Of a stretch of DNA of 64,000 bases, positions 8,383 through 16,837 are shown one piece after another. Under the pieces are notes generated by a model. The model saw nothing but the letters and a program-made list of their open reading frames with translations. It was not told the DNA's origin and searched no databases. Location of the stretch: NCBI RefSeq assembly GCF_026540895.1, contig NZ_JALNUR010000004.1, positions 124,001 to 188,000 of the forward strand, in the 5' to 3' direction. Made by a program: the position numbers and the translations under genes. Every line of letters starts with the position of its first letter. Position 1 is the first letter of the stretch. This DNA comes from Sphingomonas sp. GM_Shp_1. Its GTDB lineage: Bacteria; Pseudomonadota; Alphaproteobacteria; Sphingomonadales; Sphingomonadaceae.

Positions 8383-10509
8383 TCAGTTATAATAGCTCGA
8401 ATAACGATCATAATAACGCAGCTCGTCACCGGCACCCGCGCGACGCTGCGCCTTCAGATCGACCATGGTCATCAGGATACCGCCGATGCGCGCATCCGCC
8501 ATCGACAGATGGTCCAGCGCCAGCCGCACCGCCGGAGCGGGCGTCTTGCGCCACCGGACCGCAAGCAGCGCGACATCCGCCATCGAGGCAATGGCACGGG
8601 AGTCCGCGATAGCCAGCAACGGCGCGGTGTCGAGGATCACCAGATCGAAACGCTCGCGAAGTTCTTCGACCAGATTCTGCATCGCACTGGACGCGATCAG
8701 GTCATAGGCGGTGTCGCCGTTGGTCGGACGCTGCGGCAGCAGGAAGGCCCCGCTGGCGCTGTCGCGGACCAGCACCTGATCCAGCGTCGCTTCGCCGCGC
8801 AGCAGGTCGGCGAGCCCGTACTGGATCGCACCTTCCATCTGGCGGCTGGTCGCCTGGCGTCGCAAGTCGCAATCGACCAGCACCGTCGTGATGCCCGCCA
8901 GCGCCGAGGAACGGGCGAGCGAGAAGGAGGTCGAGGTCTTGCCTTCACCGGGCAGCGCCGAGGATATGGCGACGACCTTCACCGACTGCTCCTCACGTCC
9001 GACCTTCAACGCGGTCCGGATCGAGCGATAGGCCTCGGAGAAGACGCTGCCGGGATGCTCCACCAGATGATGGCTGATCGTCGCCGGGGTCGGCGACTTG
9101 ATCCGGTTGCGATCGAGCGTTCGCAGGTCGGGGATCGACGCGAGCACCGGCAGGCCGAGTGCCCGCTCCACCTGGCGGCGCGTGGTGAAGCCATTCTCCG
9201 CCATTTCGAGCCCGGCAAGGACCACCGCCCCCGCAAGCATCGCGGCGAGCAGGCCACCGCCGCCATAGACGATCTTTTTGGGGCTGTCCGGCTTTTGCGG
9301 AACGAAGGCGCGGGCGATGATGTACGCCGCGCTGCGCTCGGTGCCCTGGCGGGCAACCGCCTGCTGATAACGCTCGAGCAGCGCCTCGTAGAGGCCCTTC
9401 AGCGTCGTCGCCTTGCGCTCCAGTTCGCCAAGACGGACAGAGGCGGCATTGCCCTCCAGCAACTGCCCCTTTTGCGCACCCAGCGACGAAACGATCGAGG
9501 ACGTCCGGCGACGCGCCACATCCGCTTCGGCGGCGAGGCTTTGGCGCACCCGTGCGGTCTCGCTGGTGATCTGGCGGCGCGTTTCGCGCAGCTTCTCGTT
9601 GATTTCGATGACCTGCGGATGGCGGTCGCCGTAACGCTCGGACAGCGACGCCTGCTGCGCGCTCAGAGCCGCTTCTTCGGTACGGAGCTGCTGCAAGACC
9701 GGCGAGGTCACGGCCGAGCCCGCCCCGGCGCTGCTGGCGCTGCGCGCAGTGTTGCGCGCTTCCGCCACCGCCTGTTGCGCCTGCGCGTCGGCAAGCTGCT
9801 GGTTCAGCACGGCGATCGACTGCTGCGCATTGGTGCTCTGGTTCTGGATATCGACCAGGTTCGTTGCGGCACGGAAACGGGCGACCTCGGTTTCGGCACC
9901 CTGCAATTCGCCGCGCGCGCTGGCGATGCGCGAGCTGAGCAGGGCGATTTCCTTGTTCCGCTCGTCACGCTTCTGGAGCTGCTGACGGTTCAGATACTCG
10001 TCCATCACCGTGTTGACGATCTTGGCCGCCAGAACGGGGTCGGTCGACGAAAAGCTGACGTCGATCGCATAGGAGGTGCCCGCACGCTTCGCCGACAATT
10101 GCCCGGTCAGCGCGCCGATCGCGTTGTTTCGTGCGGTCGTCGGATCGAGCGGATCGGTGCCGACGAAGTTCGGGTTCTTCGCAAGACCGAGCCGGTCGAC
10201 GACGCGGCCCAGCGTCTCGGGCGAGAGGATCTGCGCGACTTCGGTGTCGACGGAGGAGGAATCGGTGGTCAGCGGCTGCTGGCGCTGATCCTGTTGCGCA
10301 TTGACGATTTCCTCGTTGGTCCGCTCGATGCCCACCTGCCCTTCCGCGCTATAGCGCGGGGTGGCCATCTTGTAGCTGATCGCGGTGAGCACCAGGACGA
10401 TCGCCATCGTGATCGCGATGGGAATGATACGCCGACGGACCGCATTCATGACCGCGCCGATGTCGATGATCTTGGCCGAATCCTGTTCGACAGGCACCAG
10501 CGGGTTCAT
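8383..10509 (-). CDS. Polysaccharide copolymerase fused to a BY-type tyrosine autokinase (Wzc/GumC-ExoP-like)
   Basis: An inner-membrane protein that controls chain length and export of EPS. The start is ATG 10509, with GGAGAT eight bases upstream; the frame remains open upstream, but that extension has no membrane-protein character. Of 708 residues, the first about 50 hold a cytoplasmic tail and the first membrane helix (IIPIAITMAIVLVLTAISYK). A long periplasmic coiled-coil region follows (about 190-390), rich in Gln/Ala/Glu, and then the second helix (GGGLLAAMLAGAVVLAGLEM). The kinase domain carries Walker A (SSALPGEGKTSTSFS), Walker A' (TVLVDCDLRRQ) and Walker B (LVILDTAPLLA), and ends in a tyrosine cluster (YYDRYSSYYN), the expected autophosphorylation tail. 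In sphingan loci the two parts are separate genes; here they are one. Confidence 0.93.
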   Translation of the reverse strand: MNPLVPVEQDSAKIIDIGAVMNAVRRRIIPIAITMAIVLVLTAISYKMATPRYSAEGQVGIERTNEEIVNAQQDQRQQPLTTDSSSVDTEVAQILSPETLGRVVDRLGLAKNPNFVGTDPLDPTTARNNAIGALTGQLSAKRAGTSYAIDVSFSSTDPVLAAKIVNTVMDEYLNRQQLQKRDERNKEIALLSSRIASARGELQGAETEVARFRAATNLVDIQNQSTNAQQSIAVLNQQLADAQAQQAVAEARNTARSASSAGAGSAVTSPVLQQLRTEEAALSAQQASLSERYGDRHPQVIEINEKLRETRRQITSETARVRQSLAAEADVARRRTSSIVSSLGAQKGQLLEGNAASVRLGELERKATTLKGLYEALLERYQQAVARQGTERSAAYIIARAFVPQKPDSPKKIVYGGGGLLAAMLAGAVVLAGLEMAENGFTTRRQVERALGLPVLASIPDLRTLDRNRIKSPTPATISHHLVEHPGSVFSEAYRSIRTALKVGREEQSVKVVAISSALPGEGKTSTSFSLARSSALAGITTVLVDCDLRRQATSRQMEGAIQYGLADLLRGEATLDQVLVRDSASGAFLLPQRPTNGDTAYDLIASSAMQNLVEELRERFDLVILDTAPLLAIADSRAIASMADVALLAVRWRKTPAPAVRLALDHLSMADARIGGILMTMVDLKAQRRAGAGDELRYYDRYSSYYN

Positions 10510-10819
10510 ACTCGTATCTCCGTCCCGACCATTTGATATCCTGCGCCGTGGTTGGTCATCCGGCTGTGTACCGGTGTCTCCGACCCTGACGCAAGGTAAT
10601 GCGCATCGTCCCCCGGAACGCCACCGATCCGTGATAGGACAGGCGGGCCCGTACAGCCGACACCGTCTTCGGGCAAATTTTGCTGCACTGCAACTGTCCC
10701 ATAAATGTTGGCTTTTGCGGGTTACGAAGCACCTGATATAGGCTACCGCCTCAAAGACACGCCGCATGTCGCGGGGCGTCGGGCGAACGGGATCGCCCTT
10801 TGCAATGGGAGGTTGCGAG
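10510..10819. other. Divergent regulatory region between the Wzc-like gene and pssD
   Basis: 310 bases with no convincing gene. It must hold promoters in both directions. The rightward promoter and a shared 11-mer are listed separately. The left half is GC-rich with no motif I can name. Open frames crossing it are extensions of the flanking genes. Confidence 0.6.
10694..10742 (+). promoter_or_regulatory. Putative pssD promoter with upstream CTGTCCCATAA element
   Basis: CTGTCCCATAA is at 10694-10704. Ten bases on is a -35-like TTGCGG (10715-10720), then a 16-base spacer and a -10-like TATAGG (10737-10742). The reverse complement of the 11-mer (TTATGGGACAG) recurs upstream of the GT2 operon at 14530. 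The promoter call rests on sequence resemblance only. Confidence 0.45.
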
Positions 10820-11302
10820 ATGGCTTTGAATGGCAAATCCGCAGACGGCCGATCAGGCCCTCGGGTTCTCGCGGTCGCATCGCAGGGCGGCCATTGGGAG
10901 CAGATGATGCTGCTCCGCAGCATGCTCGACGCCCATGCGACCCGCTTCGCGACGACCGAGCCGGACCTGCTGGAAAAGGCTGGGATCACCGACGGGATCG
11001 TCCTGCCCGACTGCAACCGCAACGAGCCTCTTCAGAGCCTCAAGTGCCTCATCCGGTCGTTCGGCACCGTGTTCTCGCTGCGTCCCGCCGTCATCATCTC
11101 GACGGGCGCGGCCCCCGGTTTCTTCTGTCTTCTCGCCGGACGTCTGATCGGGGCACGGACCGTGTGGATCGACAGCGTCGCCAATGTCGAGCAACTGTCC
11201 AAAAGTGGGACATTGGCGCGATTCGTCGCGACCGAATGGCTGACCCAATGGTCGCATCTCGCCAAGCCGAACGGGCCGCATCACGCGGGGGCCGTACTGT
11301 GA
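10820..11302 (+). CDS. pssD: PssD/Alg14-like subunit of a split EPS glycosyltransferase
   Basis: A 160-residue membrane-associated protein resembling Alg14 and the PssD subunit of rhizobial glucuronosyltransferase. It would anchor the catalytic partner and bind the lipid-linked acceptor. GGGAGG seven bases before ATG 10820 fixes the start; an in-frame start at 10766 has no ribosome site. Visible family features are VLAVASQGGHWEQMMLL at the N-terminus (the Gly-rich GGHxxQ loop), the hydrophobic STGAAPGFFCLLAGRLIGA, and IDSVANVEQLSKSG. It overlaps the PssE-like gene by four bases (GTGA). The presence of UDP-glucose dehydrogenase in the same locus supports UDP-glucuronate as donor, which remains an inference. 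Confidence 0.82.
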   Translation: MALNGKSADGRSGPRVLAVASQGGHWEQMMLLRSMLDAHATRFATTEPDLLEKAGITDGIVLPDCNRNEPLQSLKCLIRSFGTVFSLRPAVIISTGAAPGFFCLLAGRLIGARTVWIDSVANVEQLSKSGTLARFVATEWLTQWSHLAKPNGPHHAGAVL

Positions 11303-11784
11303 TCTTCGTCACCGTCGGCACGCAACTGCCCTTCGACCGGCTGATCGAGGCGATCGACGGCATCGCCCCGACCCTGGACGAGCCGATCTTCGCCCAGACC
11401 GGCAAGTCTACCTATGTCCCCCGCAATATCGAATGGAGCCCGCGCATCCGTCCGCTGGATGTCGACGCCTATTTCGGGCGCGCGCGGGTCGTGGTCGCCC
11501 ATGCCGGTATCGGTACGATCCTGACCTGTCAGCGGGTCGGTCGCCCCGCCATCCTCTTCCCGCGCCTCGCCGCGCATGGCGAACATCGCAACGATCACCA
11601 GATGGCGACCGTGTCGCAGCTGGAGGGGCGGCCTGGCCTCTATGTCGCGCGGACCGCGGAGGAGCTTCACACGCTTCTCGCCAGCGATCTCGCCCCGCCC
11701 CCCGGTGGCGACGTGGTCCCGCCCGGACGCCAGCGATTGATGCAGCATCTGGACTCGATCATCCGCAGCGCCGGGGCCCGGTAA
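11299..11784 (+). CDS. pssE: PssE/Alg13-like catalytic subunit of a split EPS glycosyltransferase
   Basis: A 161-residue protein with the GT28/Alg13 fold. It pairs with the PssD-like subunit so that two small proteins make one GT-B enzyme. The N-terminal MIFVTVGTQLPFDRLIEAID is characteristic, as is the donor-binding VVAHAGIGTILTC and the following RPAILFPRLAAHGEHRNDHQ. The start is a GTG at 11299 inside the stop of pssD (GTGA). The stop TAA overlaps the start of the GH10 gene by one base. The most likely reaction is addition of glucuronate to the growing lipid-linked EPS repeat unit, by analogy to rhizobial PssDE. Confidence 0.85.
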   Translation: MIFVTVGTQLPFDRLIEAIDGIAPTLDEPIFAQTGKSTYVPRNIEWSPRIRPLDVDAYFGRARVVVAHAGIGTILTCQRVGRPAILFPRLAAHGEHRNDHQMATVSQLEGRPGLYVARTAEELHTLLASDLAPPPGGDVVPPGRQRLMQHLDSIIRSAGAR

Positions 11785-12872
11785 TGGCGAAGGGTGCAGA
11801 GGACATGGCTTTCACCCGGCGTGGACTGCTTCTGGGTGGTGGTGCAACCGTGCTGACGATGGGGATGCCGAGTGCGGCCGCCGACGACCTCAGCCTGCGC
11901 AATCTCACGCGCGGCATCCGGTTCGGCGCGGCCATTGATATCGAGGATTTGCGCGACCCCGCCATGCGCGAATTGTTTCGCCGCCACTGCTCGTCGCTGA
12001 CCCCGCGCAACGCCTTGAAATGGGTGGGTACCGAAAAGCAGCCGGGCCATGTCCAGTTCAACGATGCCGACAAGATCGCCGCCTTCGCCAAGGAGATCGG
12101 CGCGGGTCTCTATGGCCATACGTTGATCTGGTACCGCGTGCCCCGCTGGGTCGCCGCGATCACCGACCCTGCCGAGCTGCGCGACACGATGAACCGTCAT
12201 ATCGACCAGACGGTCGGCCATTTCGCTGGCCAGGTCTATGCCTGGGACGTGGTCAACGAGGTGATGGAATATGACTCCGCTCAGTGGCGGTCGTCGGTCT
12301 TCTATCGCCTGCTGGGCAAGGACCATGTGCGTGAGGCGTTCGAGCGCGCGCACCGGGCCGATCCGAAGGCGACGCTCGTCATCAACGAAACCCATCTCGA
12401 AAAGGCGGGCGCCAATTACGATGCGCGGCGGGCGATGATGCTCGACATGTTGCGGGAATTGCGCGCCGCCAATGTCCCAGTCCACGCCATCGGCCTTCAG
12501 GCCCATTTCCGTCCCGGTTTCGACCGCCTCGACGCACCCGCGCTGAGCGCCTTCCTGCGTGAGACCAAGCGGCTGGGTCTGGGCACCTACATCACGGAGA
12601 TGGACGGCTCGTGCAAGTTCGCGCATCGCCTGCGCGATCCCGATCCCGACGTCTATGGCCGGACCTTTGCCGACCTCGTTCGTACCGTATCGGCCTCGGG
12701 CACGTTGCGCGGGGTGACGACCTGGGGTCTTCGCGAGAAGTTCAGCAAGGCCGAGGCGGCGCAGGGCCATGGCTGTCGCGCCCGCGCGTTGCTCTATGAC
12801 GAGAACATGGTGCCCCTGCCCGCGCTCGATGCGCTGGCGGGCGCGCTGCGTCAGGCGGGGCCCAGCCGATGA
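11784..12872 (+). CDS. GH10-family glycoside hydrolase in the EPS operon
   Basis: A 362-residue exported enzyme of family GH10 (endo-beta-1,4-xylanase family). The N-terminus has a twin-arginine-like signal (FTRRGLLLGGG followed by a hydrophobic stretch and PSAAA). The catalytic domain shows the substrate-cleft KWVGTEKQPGHVQFND, GHTLIWYRVPRWV, the acid/base in WDVVNEVMEY and the nucleophile in YITEMDG, so both catalytic glutamates are present. The start ATG 11784 overlaps the previous stop by one base; ATG 11805 is a possible alternative. The stop overlaps the next GT by four bases. Its position between glycosyltransferases suggests trimming or release of EPS rather than xylan feeding. A GH10-like gene (pssW) is known in a rhizobial EPS locus as I recall. 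Confidence 0.88.
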   Translation: MAKGAEDMAFTRRGLLLGGGATVLTMGMPSAAADDLSLRNLTRGIRFGAAIDIEDLRDPAMRELFRRHCSSLTPRNALKWVGTEKQPGHVQFNDADKIAAFAKEIGAGLYGHTLIWYRVPRWVAAITDPAELRDTMNRHIDQTVGHFAGQVYAWDVVNEVMEYDSAQWRSSVFYRLLGKDHVREAFERAHRADPKATLVINETHLEKAGANYDARRAMMLDMLRELRAANVPVHAIGLQAHFRPGFDRLDAPALSAFLRETKRLGLGTYITEMDGSCKFAHRLRDPDPDVYGRTFADLVRTVSASGTLRGVTTWGLREKFSKAEAAQGHGCRARALLYDENMVPLPALDALAGALRQAGPSR

Positions 12873-14035
12873 GCGCCGTGCCTAGCCGTGACGGCAAGCG
12901 TGTCGCGATCTTCGTCGAGCGCTTTCTTCCGCCCAGTCAGGCTTTCGTGCTGGCGCAGGCGCGGGGCTATGAACGCTATTCGCCCGAGTTTCTGGTCGGC
13001 CAGCGCATGGGTGACGGGCATGGCGCGGAAACCGACCTGCCCGTCCATTCCATCGCGAATTCGCCGCTGATGAAGGCGGGGTCGCTTCTGTTGAAGATCC
13101 CACGCATCGCGGCACCTGCCCTGTTTCCCCCGCTGGCCCGTGCCGATCTGATCCATGCGCATTTCGGCAAGAACGGCTATGTCCTCTCCCCGCTCGCCCG
13201 AGCGATGGACAAGCCGTTGGTGACGACCTTTCACGGCTTCGACGCGACCTATCGCGGCGATCCAAAAAAGCCGGGCGGGTTCAACCAGGTCCGCTTCTTC
13301 GCCAAGGGGCGCGCGCAGATGGCGCGCGGTGGCGGCTATCATATCGCGGTTTCGGACTTCATCCGTGACCGGTTGCTCGACCTGGGTTTCCCGGCGGAGT
13401 CCATCCATCGCCACTATATCGGCGTCGACCGCGGCCTGTTCCGTCCCGATCCCAGCCCCCGCATTCCGGGCCGCGTGGTGTCGATCGCGCGCTTCGTCGA
13501 GTATAAGGGCTATCGGTACATGATCGATGCGCTGGCCCGCGTCGCGGCTCGGGGTGTTCCGGTCGATTATGTGATGATCGGCGACGGCCCCGAAGCGGCG
13601 GCGACGCTGGACTATGCCCGGGTCACCCTGCCACGCGTGTCCCATCACGCTCGCCTTAGCCAGGACGCGATCCGGGCCGAGCTGGGCCAGGCGCAACTCT
13701 ATCTGCACGGCAGCGTGACGCTGGACAACGGCCATGCCGAGGCGTTCGGGATCGCCAATCTGGAGGCGCAGGCGGTAGGCACCCCGGTGGTCGCCTTCCG
13801 TTCGGGCGGCGTCGGCGAGGCGGTCGAGGAAGGGCGTACCGGACTGCTGGCGGAAGAGCGGGACGTCGCCACGATGGCCGACGCCATTGGCGCCCTATTG
13901 TCGGACGACGACCGCTGGCGTGCTTTCCATCGGCGGGCGCCGGATTGGGTGGCGGAGCGTTTCGACCTGCATGTGCAGACCCGTCTGCTCGAAGACTATT
14001 ACGACCGCGTCCTCGCGGATTATCGGAGGAATTGA
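12869..14035 (+). CDS. GT4-family glycosyltransferase
   Basis: A 388-residue retaining GT-B glycosyltransferase, probably adding one sugar to the EPS repeat unit on the cytoplasmic face. The N-terminal domain has [18 protein letters not shown] and TTFHGFDAT, and the C-terminal domain has [20 protein letters not shown], then VMIGDGPE and the EX7E-type [20 protein letters not shown]. The acceptor and donor cannot be read from the sequence. It starts by four-base overlap with the GH10 gene and ends just before the acyltransferase, whose ribosome site (GGAGGA) lies in its last codons. Confidence 0.9.
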   Translation: MSAVPSRDGKRVAIFVERFLPPSQAFVLAQARGYERYSPEFLVGQRMGDGHGAETDLPVHSIANSPLMKAGSLLLKIPRIAAPALFPPLARADLIHAHFGKNGYVLSPLARAMDKPLVTTFHGFDATYRGDPKKPGGFNQVRFFAKGRAQMARGGGYHIAVSDFIRDRLLDLGFPAESIHRHYIGVDRGLFRPDPSPRIPGRVVSIARFVEYKGYRYMIDALARVAARGVPVDYVMIGDGPEAAATLDYARVTLPRVSHHARLSQDAIRAELGQAQLYLHGSVTLDNGHAEAFGIANLEAQAVGTPVVAFRSGGVGEAVEEGRTGLLAEERDVATMADAIGALLSDDDRWRAFHRRAPDWVAERFDLHVQTRLLEDYYDRVLADYRRN

Positions 14036-14037
14036 TC

Positions 14038-14523
14038 GTGGCACGCACCAGCGGAGCCAAGCCGCAATGGGGCCTCAACCGCCTCAAGAAGCTGCGCAAC
14101 ATTTTCGTGGAAGCCAAGCGTTTCTGGTATGTCCGGTTCTGGGGGATGGACATCCATCCGACCGCGCAATTCTCGCTGTCGGCGAAGTTCGATCGGACGA
14201 ACCCGAAAGGGCTGCATATCGGCGAAGAGAGCTACGTCGCGTTCGACGCGGCGATCCTGACGCATGATCTGACCCGCGGCCTGTATCTGGACACCTGGAT
14301 CGGCCGTCGTTGCTTCATCGGTGCGCGCAGCATCATCCTGCCGGGGATTCGGATCGGCGACGAATGCGTCATCGGTTCGGGATCGGTGGTGACGAAGGAC
14401 GTCCCCCCCAATTCGCTGGTTGCTGGCAATCCCGCGCGCGTCATTCGCAGCAACCTGCGCATCGTCGCCCGTTATGGCCGGATCGGTGCCGACGAGGCGG
14501 TGGTGGCGGATCAGCCGGAATGA
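14038..14523 (+). CDS. Hexapeptide-repeat (LbH) acyltransferase
   Basis: A 161-residue left-handed beta-helix enzyme, probably an O-acetyltransferase decorating the EPS. GGAGGA seven bases before GTG 14038 decides the start; the frame is open further upstream inside the preceding gene. Hexapeptide repeats run from about residue 60: [14 protein letters not shown], then [20 protein letters not shown] and [20 protein letters not shown]. It ends with the usual [11 protein letters not shown] of maltose/nodulation-type acetyltransferases. The expected catalytic histidine is probably the one in AILTHDL. It is the last gene of the pssD operon. Confidence 0.85.
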   Translation: MARTSGAKPQWGLNRLKKLRNIFVEAKRFWYVRFWGMDIHPTAQFSLSAKFDRTNPKGLHIGEESYVAFDAAILTHDLTRGLYLDTWIGRRCFIGARSIILPGIRIGDECVIGSGSVVTKDVPPNSLVAGNPARVIRSNLRIVARYGRIGADEAVVADQPE

Positions 14524-14529
14524 ATTTTC

Positions 14530-14578
14530 TTATGGGACAGCAATGGTTCGTCATCGCGGACATGCGCCCGCTTATGCT
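14530..14578 (+). promoter_or_regulatory. Putative promoter region of the GT2 pair with TTATGGGACAG element
   Basis: TTATGGGACAG (14530-14540) is the exact reverse complement of the element upstream of pssD. It is followed after 32 bases by a -10-like TATGCT (14573-14578), the same spacing as at the pssD promoter. No good -35 is visible, so an activator-dependent promoter would fit. This is inference from sequence. Confidence 0.35.
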
Positions 14579-14623
14579 AATGCTGCATAGCGACATGTTT
14601 TTGAGGGCAAACGGGGAAGTGCA

Positions 14624-15514
14624 ATGAAGCTGTCGGTCCTCATCAACAATTACAATTATGCCAGATATTTGCGTGCGTGCATCGACAGCGTGCTGTCGCA
14701 AAATCACCTGGGCGCGGAAATCATCGTGGTCGATGACGGATCGACCGACGAATCCCGTTCGGTGATCGCCAGCTATGGCGATGCGGTGACGCCGGTGCTC
14801 AAGCCGAATGGTGGACAGGCCTCCAGCTTCAATGCGGGCTTTGCGGCGTCGACCGGCGACGTGCTGATGATGCTCGACGCGGACGATTTCTTTCTTCCCG
14901 GCAAATTGGCGCGCATCGCCGACATCTATGCCCAGCGGCAGGTCGGCTGGTGTTTCGACCGCGTGACCAATGACGATGGCGGGGCGGTTCCCGACGACAT
15001 CGCGATCACGCCGATCGACAAGCGCGAGACGATGCGTGCGGGCGGCTTCCCGACCCTGCCCGTTCCGACGTCCGGCCTGACCTTCCATCGGTCGATCCTG
15101 TCGCAGATCCTGCCGATGCCGCTGGCCGATGACGTCGTGCTGAGCGACAATTACCTGAAGTTCGCGGCGGCCTATCTGGCACCGGGCGTGCTGGTCGAGA
15201 CCCCGCTGACCTTCCAGCGGCTGCACGAGAATAATCGCTACACCAACACCGATCGCGCCAAGTCGCTGAAGCCGCAGATCATGATGGCGACTGGGCTGCA
15301 TCTGGCGCGTCGGTTCGACGGACTGGGGCGGATGGGCAAGAGCCTGGTCACCGGCGGCATAGCCGATGCGCATCTGGGCATTACCGACACGCTGGCCGAG
15401 ATCGATCGCGTCGCGCGCGAGGCACGGGGCATGGGCTGGACCCGGCAGAATCTGACGACGCAGGTCATCCGCAAGCGTATCACCGGCGCGGCCCGGTCGC
15501 TGCTGGGCCGGTGA
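14624..15514 (+). CDS. GT2-family glycosyltransferase (GT-A)
   Basis: A 296-residue inverting glycosyltransferase. It starts with SVLINNYNYARYLRACIDSV, followed by EIIVVDDGSTDESR (nucleotide-binding Asp pair) and VLMMLDADDFFLPGKL (DxD motif that coordinates the metal and sugar nucleotide). No transmembrane helix is evident, so it is a soluble or peripheral EPS glycosyltransferase. A GGGGAAG-type ribosome site precedes ATG 14624. A 100-base gap separates it from the acyltransferase, so it may have its own promoter. It overlaps the next GT2 gene by four bases. Confidence 0.88.
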   Translation: MKLSVLINNYNYARYLRACIDSVLSQNHLGAEIIVVDDGSTDESRSVIASYGDAVTPVLKPNGGQASSFNAGFAASTGDVLMMLDADDFFLPGKLARIADIYAQRQVGWCFDRVTNDDGGAVPDDIAITPIDKRETMRAGGFPTLPVPTSGLTFHRSILSQILPMPLADDVVLSDNYLKFAAAYLAPGVLVETPLTFQRLHENNRYTNTDRAKSLKPQIMMATGLHLARRFDGLGRMGKSLVTGGIADAHLGITDTLAEIDRVAREARGMGWTRQNLTTQVIRKRITGAARSLLGR

Positions 15515-16464
15515 GCGCCATGTCCGCCGAACGCGCACCGATCCACATCACTCTGGGCGTGCTGACCTTTCGGCGACCGGAGGGGATCGACAAGCTGCTT
15601 CGCGTCATGCGGAATCAGCATTGCGACCCCGCACGGCCCTGGCGGCTCAGCATCGTGGTCGTCGATAACGATGCGTCGGGTAGCAGCCGGGAGGCGGTGA
15701 TGGCCCATGCCGGTCACCCCGAATATGACCTTCATTATGTCGTCGAGCCGCAGCAGGGCATCCCCATCGCCCGCAATCGCGCGATGGACAGCGCGCCCGA
15801 GGGGACGGAGCTTTTCTGCTTCCTGGACGATGATGAATGGCCGGTCGATGGCTGGCTCGATTCGATGCTGCGGACACGCGAAGCGACCGGCGCCGATTGC
15901 GTCTATGGACCGATCGAACCGGTCTTCGAGGGGCCGGTGGACGACTGGCTGCGTCGCAGCCGTCTTTACGACCGCAAACGCTATGCCGAAGGCGAGAAGC
16001 TGAATTTCGCCGCATCGAACAACGTCATGTTCGATCTGGCGCGGTTTCGCGAACTCGATCTGCGCTTCGATGCGCGGATGCGGTTTACCGGCGGCAGCGA
16101 CTATCTGTTCTTCAACCAGGCCTGGCGACGGGGCATCCGAATCCATTGGTCGGATCAGGCGCTCGTCTACGACATGTTCCCGGTCAATCGGCTGACCATG
16201 AAGTGGCAGCGCCAGCGCCAGTATCGGCTGGGCAATACCTTCGCCGTCGCGACCCGGATCGAGGGATCGCGTGGGGAGAAGGCCAAGCAACTGGCCCGTG
16301 GGCTGGTCCGCATGGGCCTGGGCGCGGCGATGTCGCCCGCGATGCTGGTTTCGCCCTATTGGGGCGGACGGGCGATGGTCCACCTGCTGCGGGGGGCCGG
16401 ACTGACCATGGGCATATTGGGCCATTCCTATCAGGAATATGCGCCGTCGAAGCTCAAGGGGTAA
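15511..16464 (+). CDS. GT2-family glycosyltransferase
   Basis: A 317-residue GT-A enzyme with LGVLTFRRPEGIDKLLRVM, IVVVDNDASGSSREAV and a DxD-type FCFLDDDEWPVDGWLDSM. The conserved FTGGSDYLFFNQAWRRG lies where the catalytic base region is expected. The C-terminus from about residue 265 (GLGAAMSPAMLVSPYWGG) is hydrophobic and may sit on the membrane. The annotated start is GTG 15511, overlapping the previous stop (GTGA); ATG 15520 three codons later is equally possible. It is the last gene on this strand before the intergenic repeat. Confidence 0.87.
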   Translation: MSAMSAERAPIHITLGVLTFRRPEGIDKLLRVMRNQHCDPARPWRLSIVVVDNDASGSSREAVMAHAGHPEYDLHYVVEPQQGIPIARNRAMDSAPEGTELFCFLDDDEWPVDGWLDSMLRTREATGADCVYGPIEPVFEGPVDDWLRRSRLYDRKRYAEGEKLNFAASNNVMFDLARFRELDLRFDARMRFTGGSDYLFFNQAWRRGIRIHWSDQALVYDMFPVNRLTMKWQRQRQYRLGNTFAVATRIEGSRGEKAKQLARGLVRMGLGAAMSPAMLVSPYWGGRAMVHLLRGAGLTMGILGHSYQEYAPSKLKG

Positions 16465-16837
16465 TGCGCGCCCCTTTCTCATTGGGAACCCGATCAGTCA
16501 AAGAATGCGATTTCCCTCATTGGCCTATGGACGGAAGGGTAGCGACACGTCCGTGCCGGATCGGCCATCGTCGTCGATCACCCAATGACGACGGGGTCTC
16601 GCTTAGCGCGGATCGACATTCAGGCTGCACAATCCTTATTCCTCCCCTGCACCGGGAGGGGGACCATGCGAAATATGGTGGAGGGATGTAGCCAGCCGTG
16701 AGTTTGGTCGATCTCTCCAACTGGGACACCCCTCCGTCAGGCCTTCGGCCTGCCACCTCCCCTTCCAGGGGAGGAATAGAGCGAATGTCGATCGGGGCCG
16801 GGCGAGGCCTTTCATACGGAGAGCGCTGCCGCAGTCC
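16465..16837. other. Intergenic gap between convergent EPS genes
   Basis: 373 bases with no gene. The right half is a palindromic repeat element (listed separately), which may also end transcription from both sides. The left part (16465-16637) shows nothing I can name. Confidence 0.7.
16638..16777. repeat. 140-bp palindromic intergenic repeat element
   Basis: The ends are a perfect 12-base inverted repeat: ATTCCTCCCCTG (16638-16649) and CAGGGGAGGAAT (16766-16777). Inside are GGGAGGGGGACCATGCG, a GGTGGAGGG block, ACCCCTCCGTC and a smaller hairpin CAGGCC-TTC-GGCCTG (16738-16752). Elements of this look are, in my recollection, dispersed between genes in sphingomonad genomes. It has no coding capacity. 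Only one copy lies in this window. It sits between convergent genes and could act as a bidirectional terminator or mRNA stabiliser. Confidence 0.7.

Noticed and set aside
10510..11022. N-terminal extension of the Wzc-like frame up to 11022
   Set aside because: It would overlap the real pssD gene on the opposite strand. The ATG at 10509 has a ribosome site and begins the normal copolymerase N-terminus.
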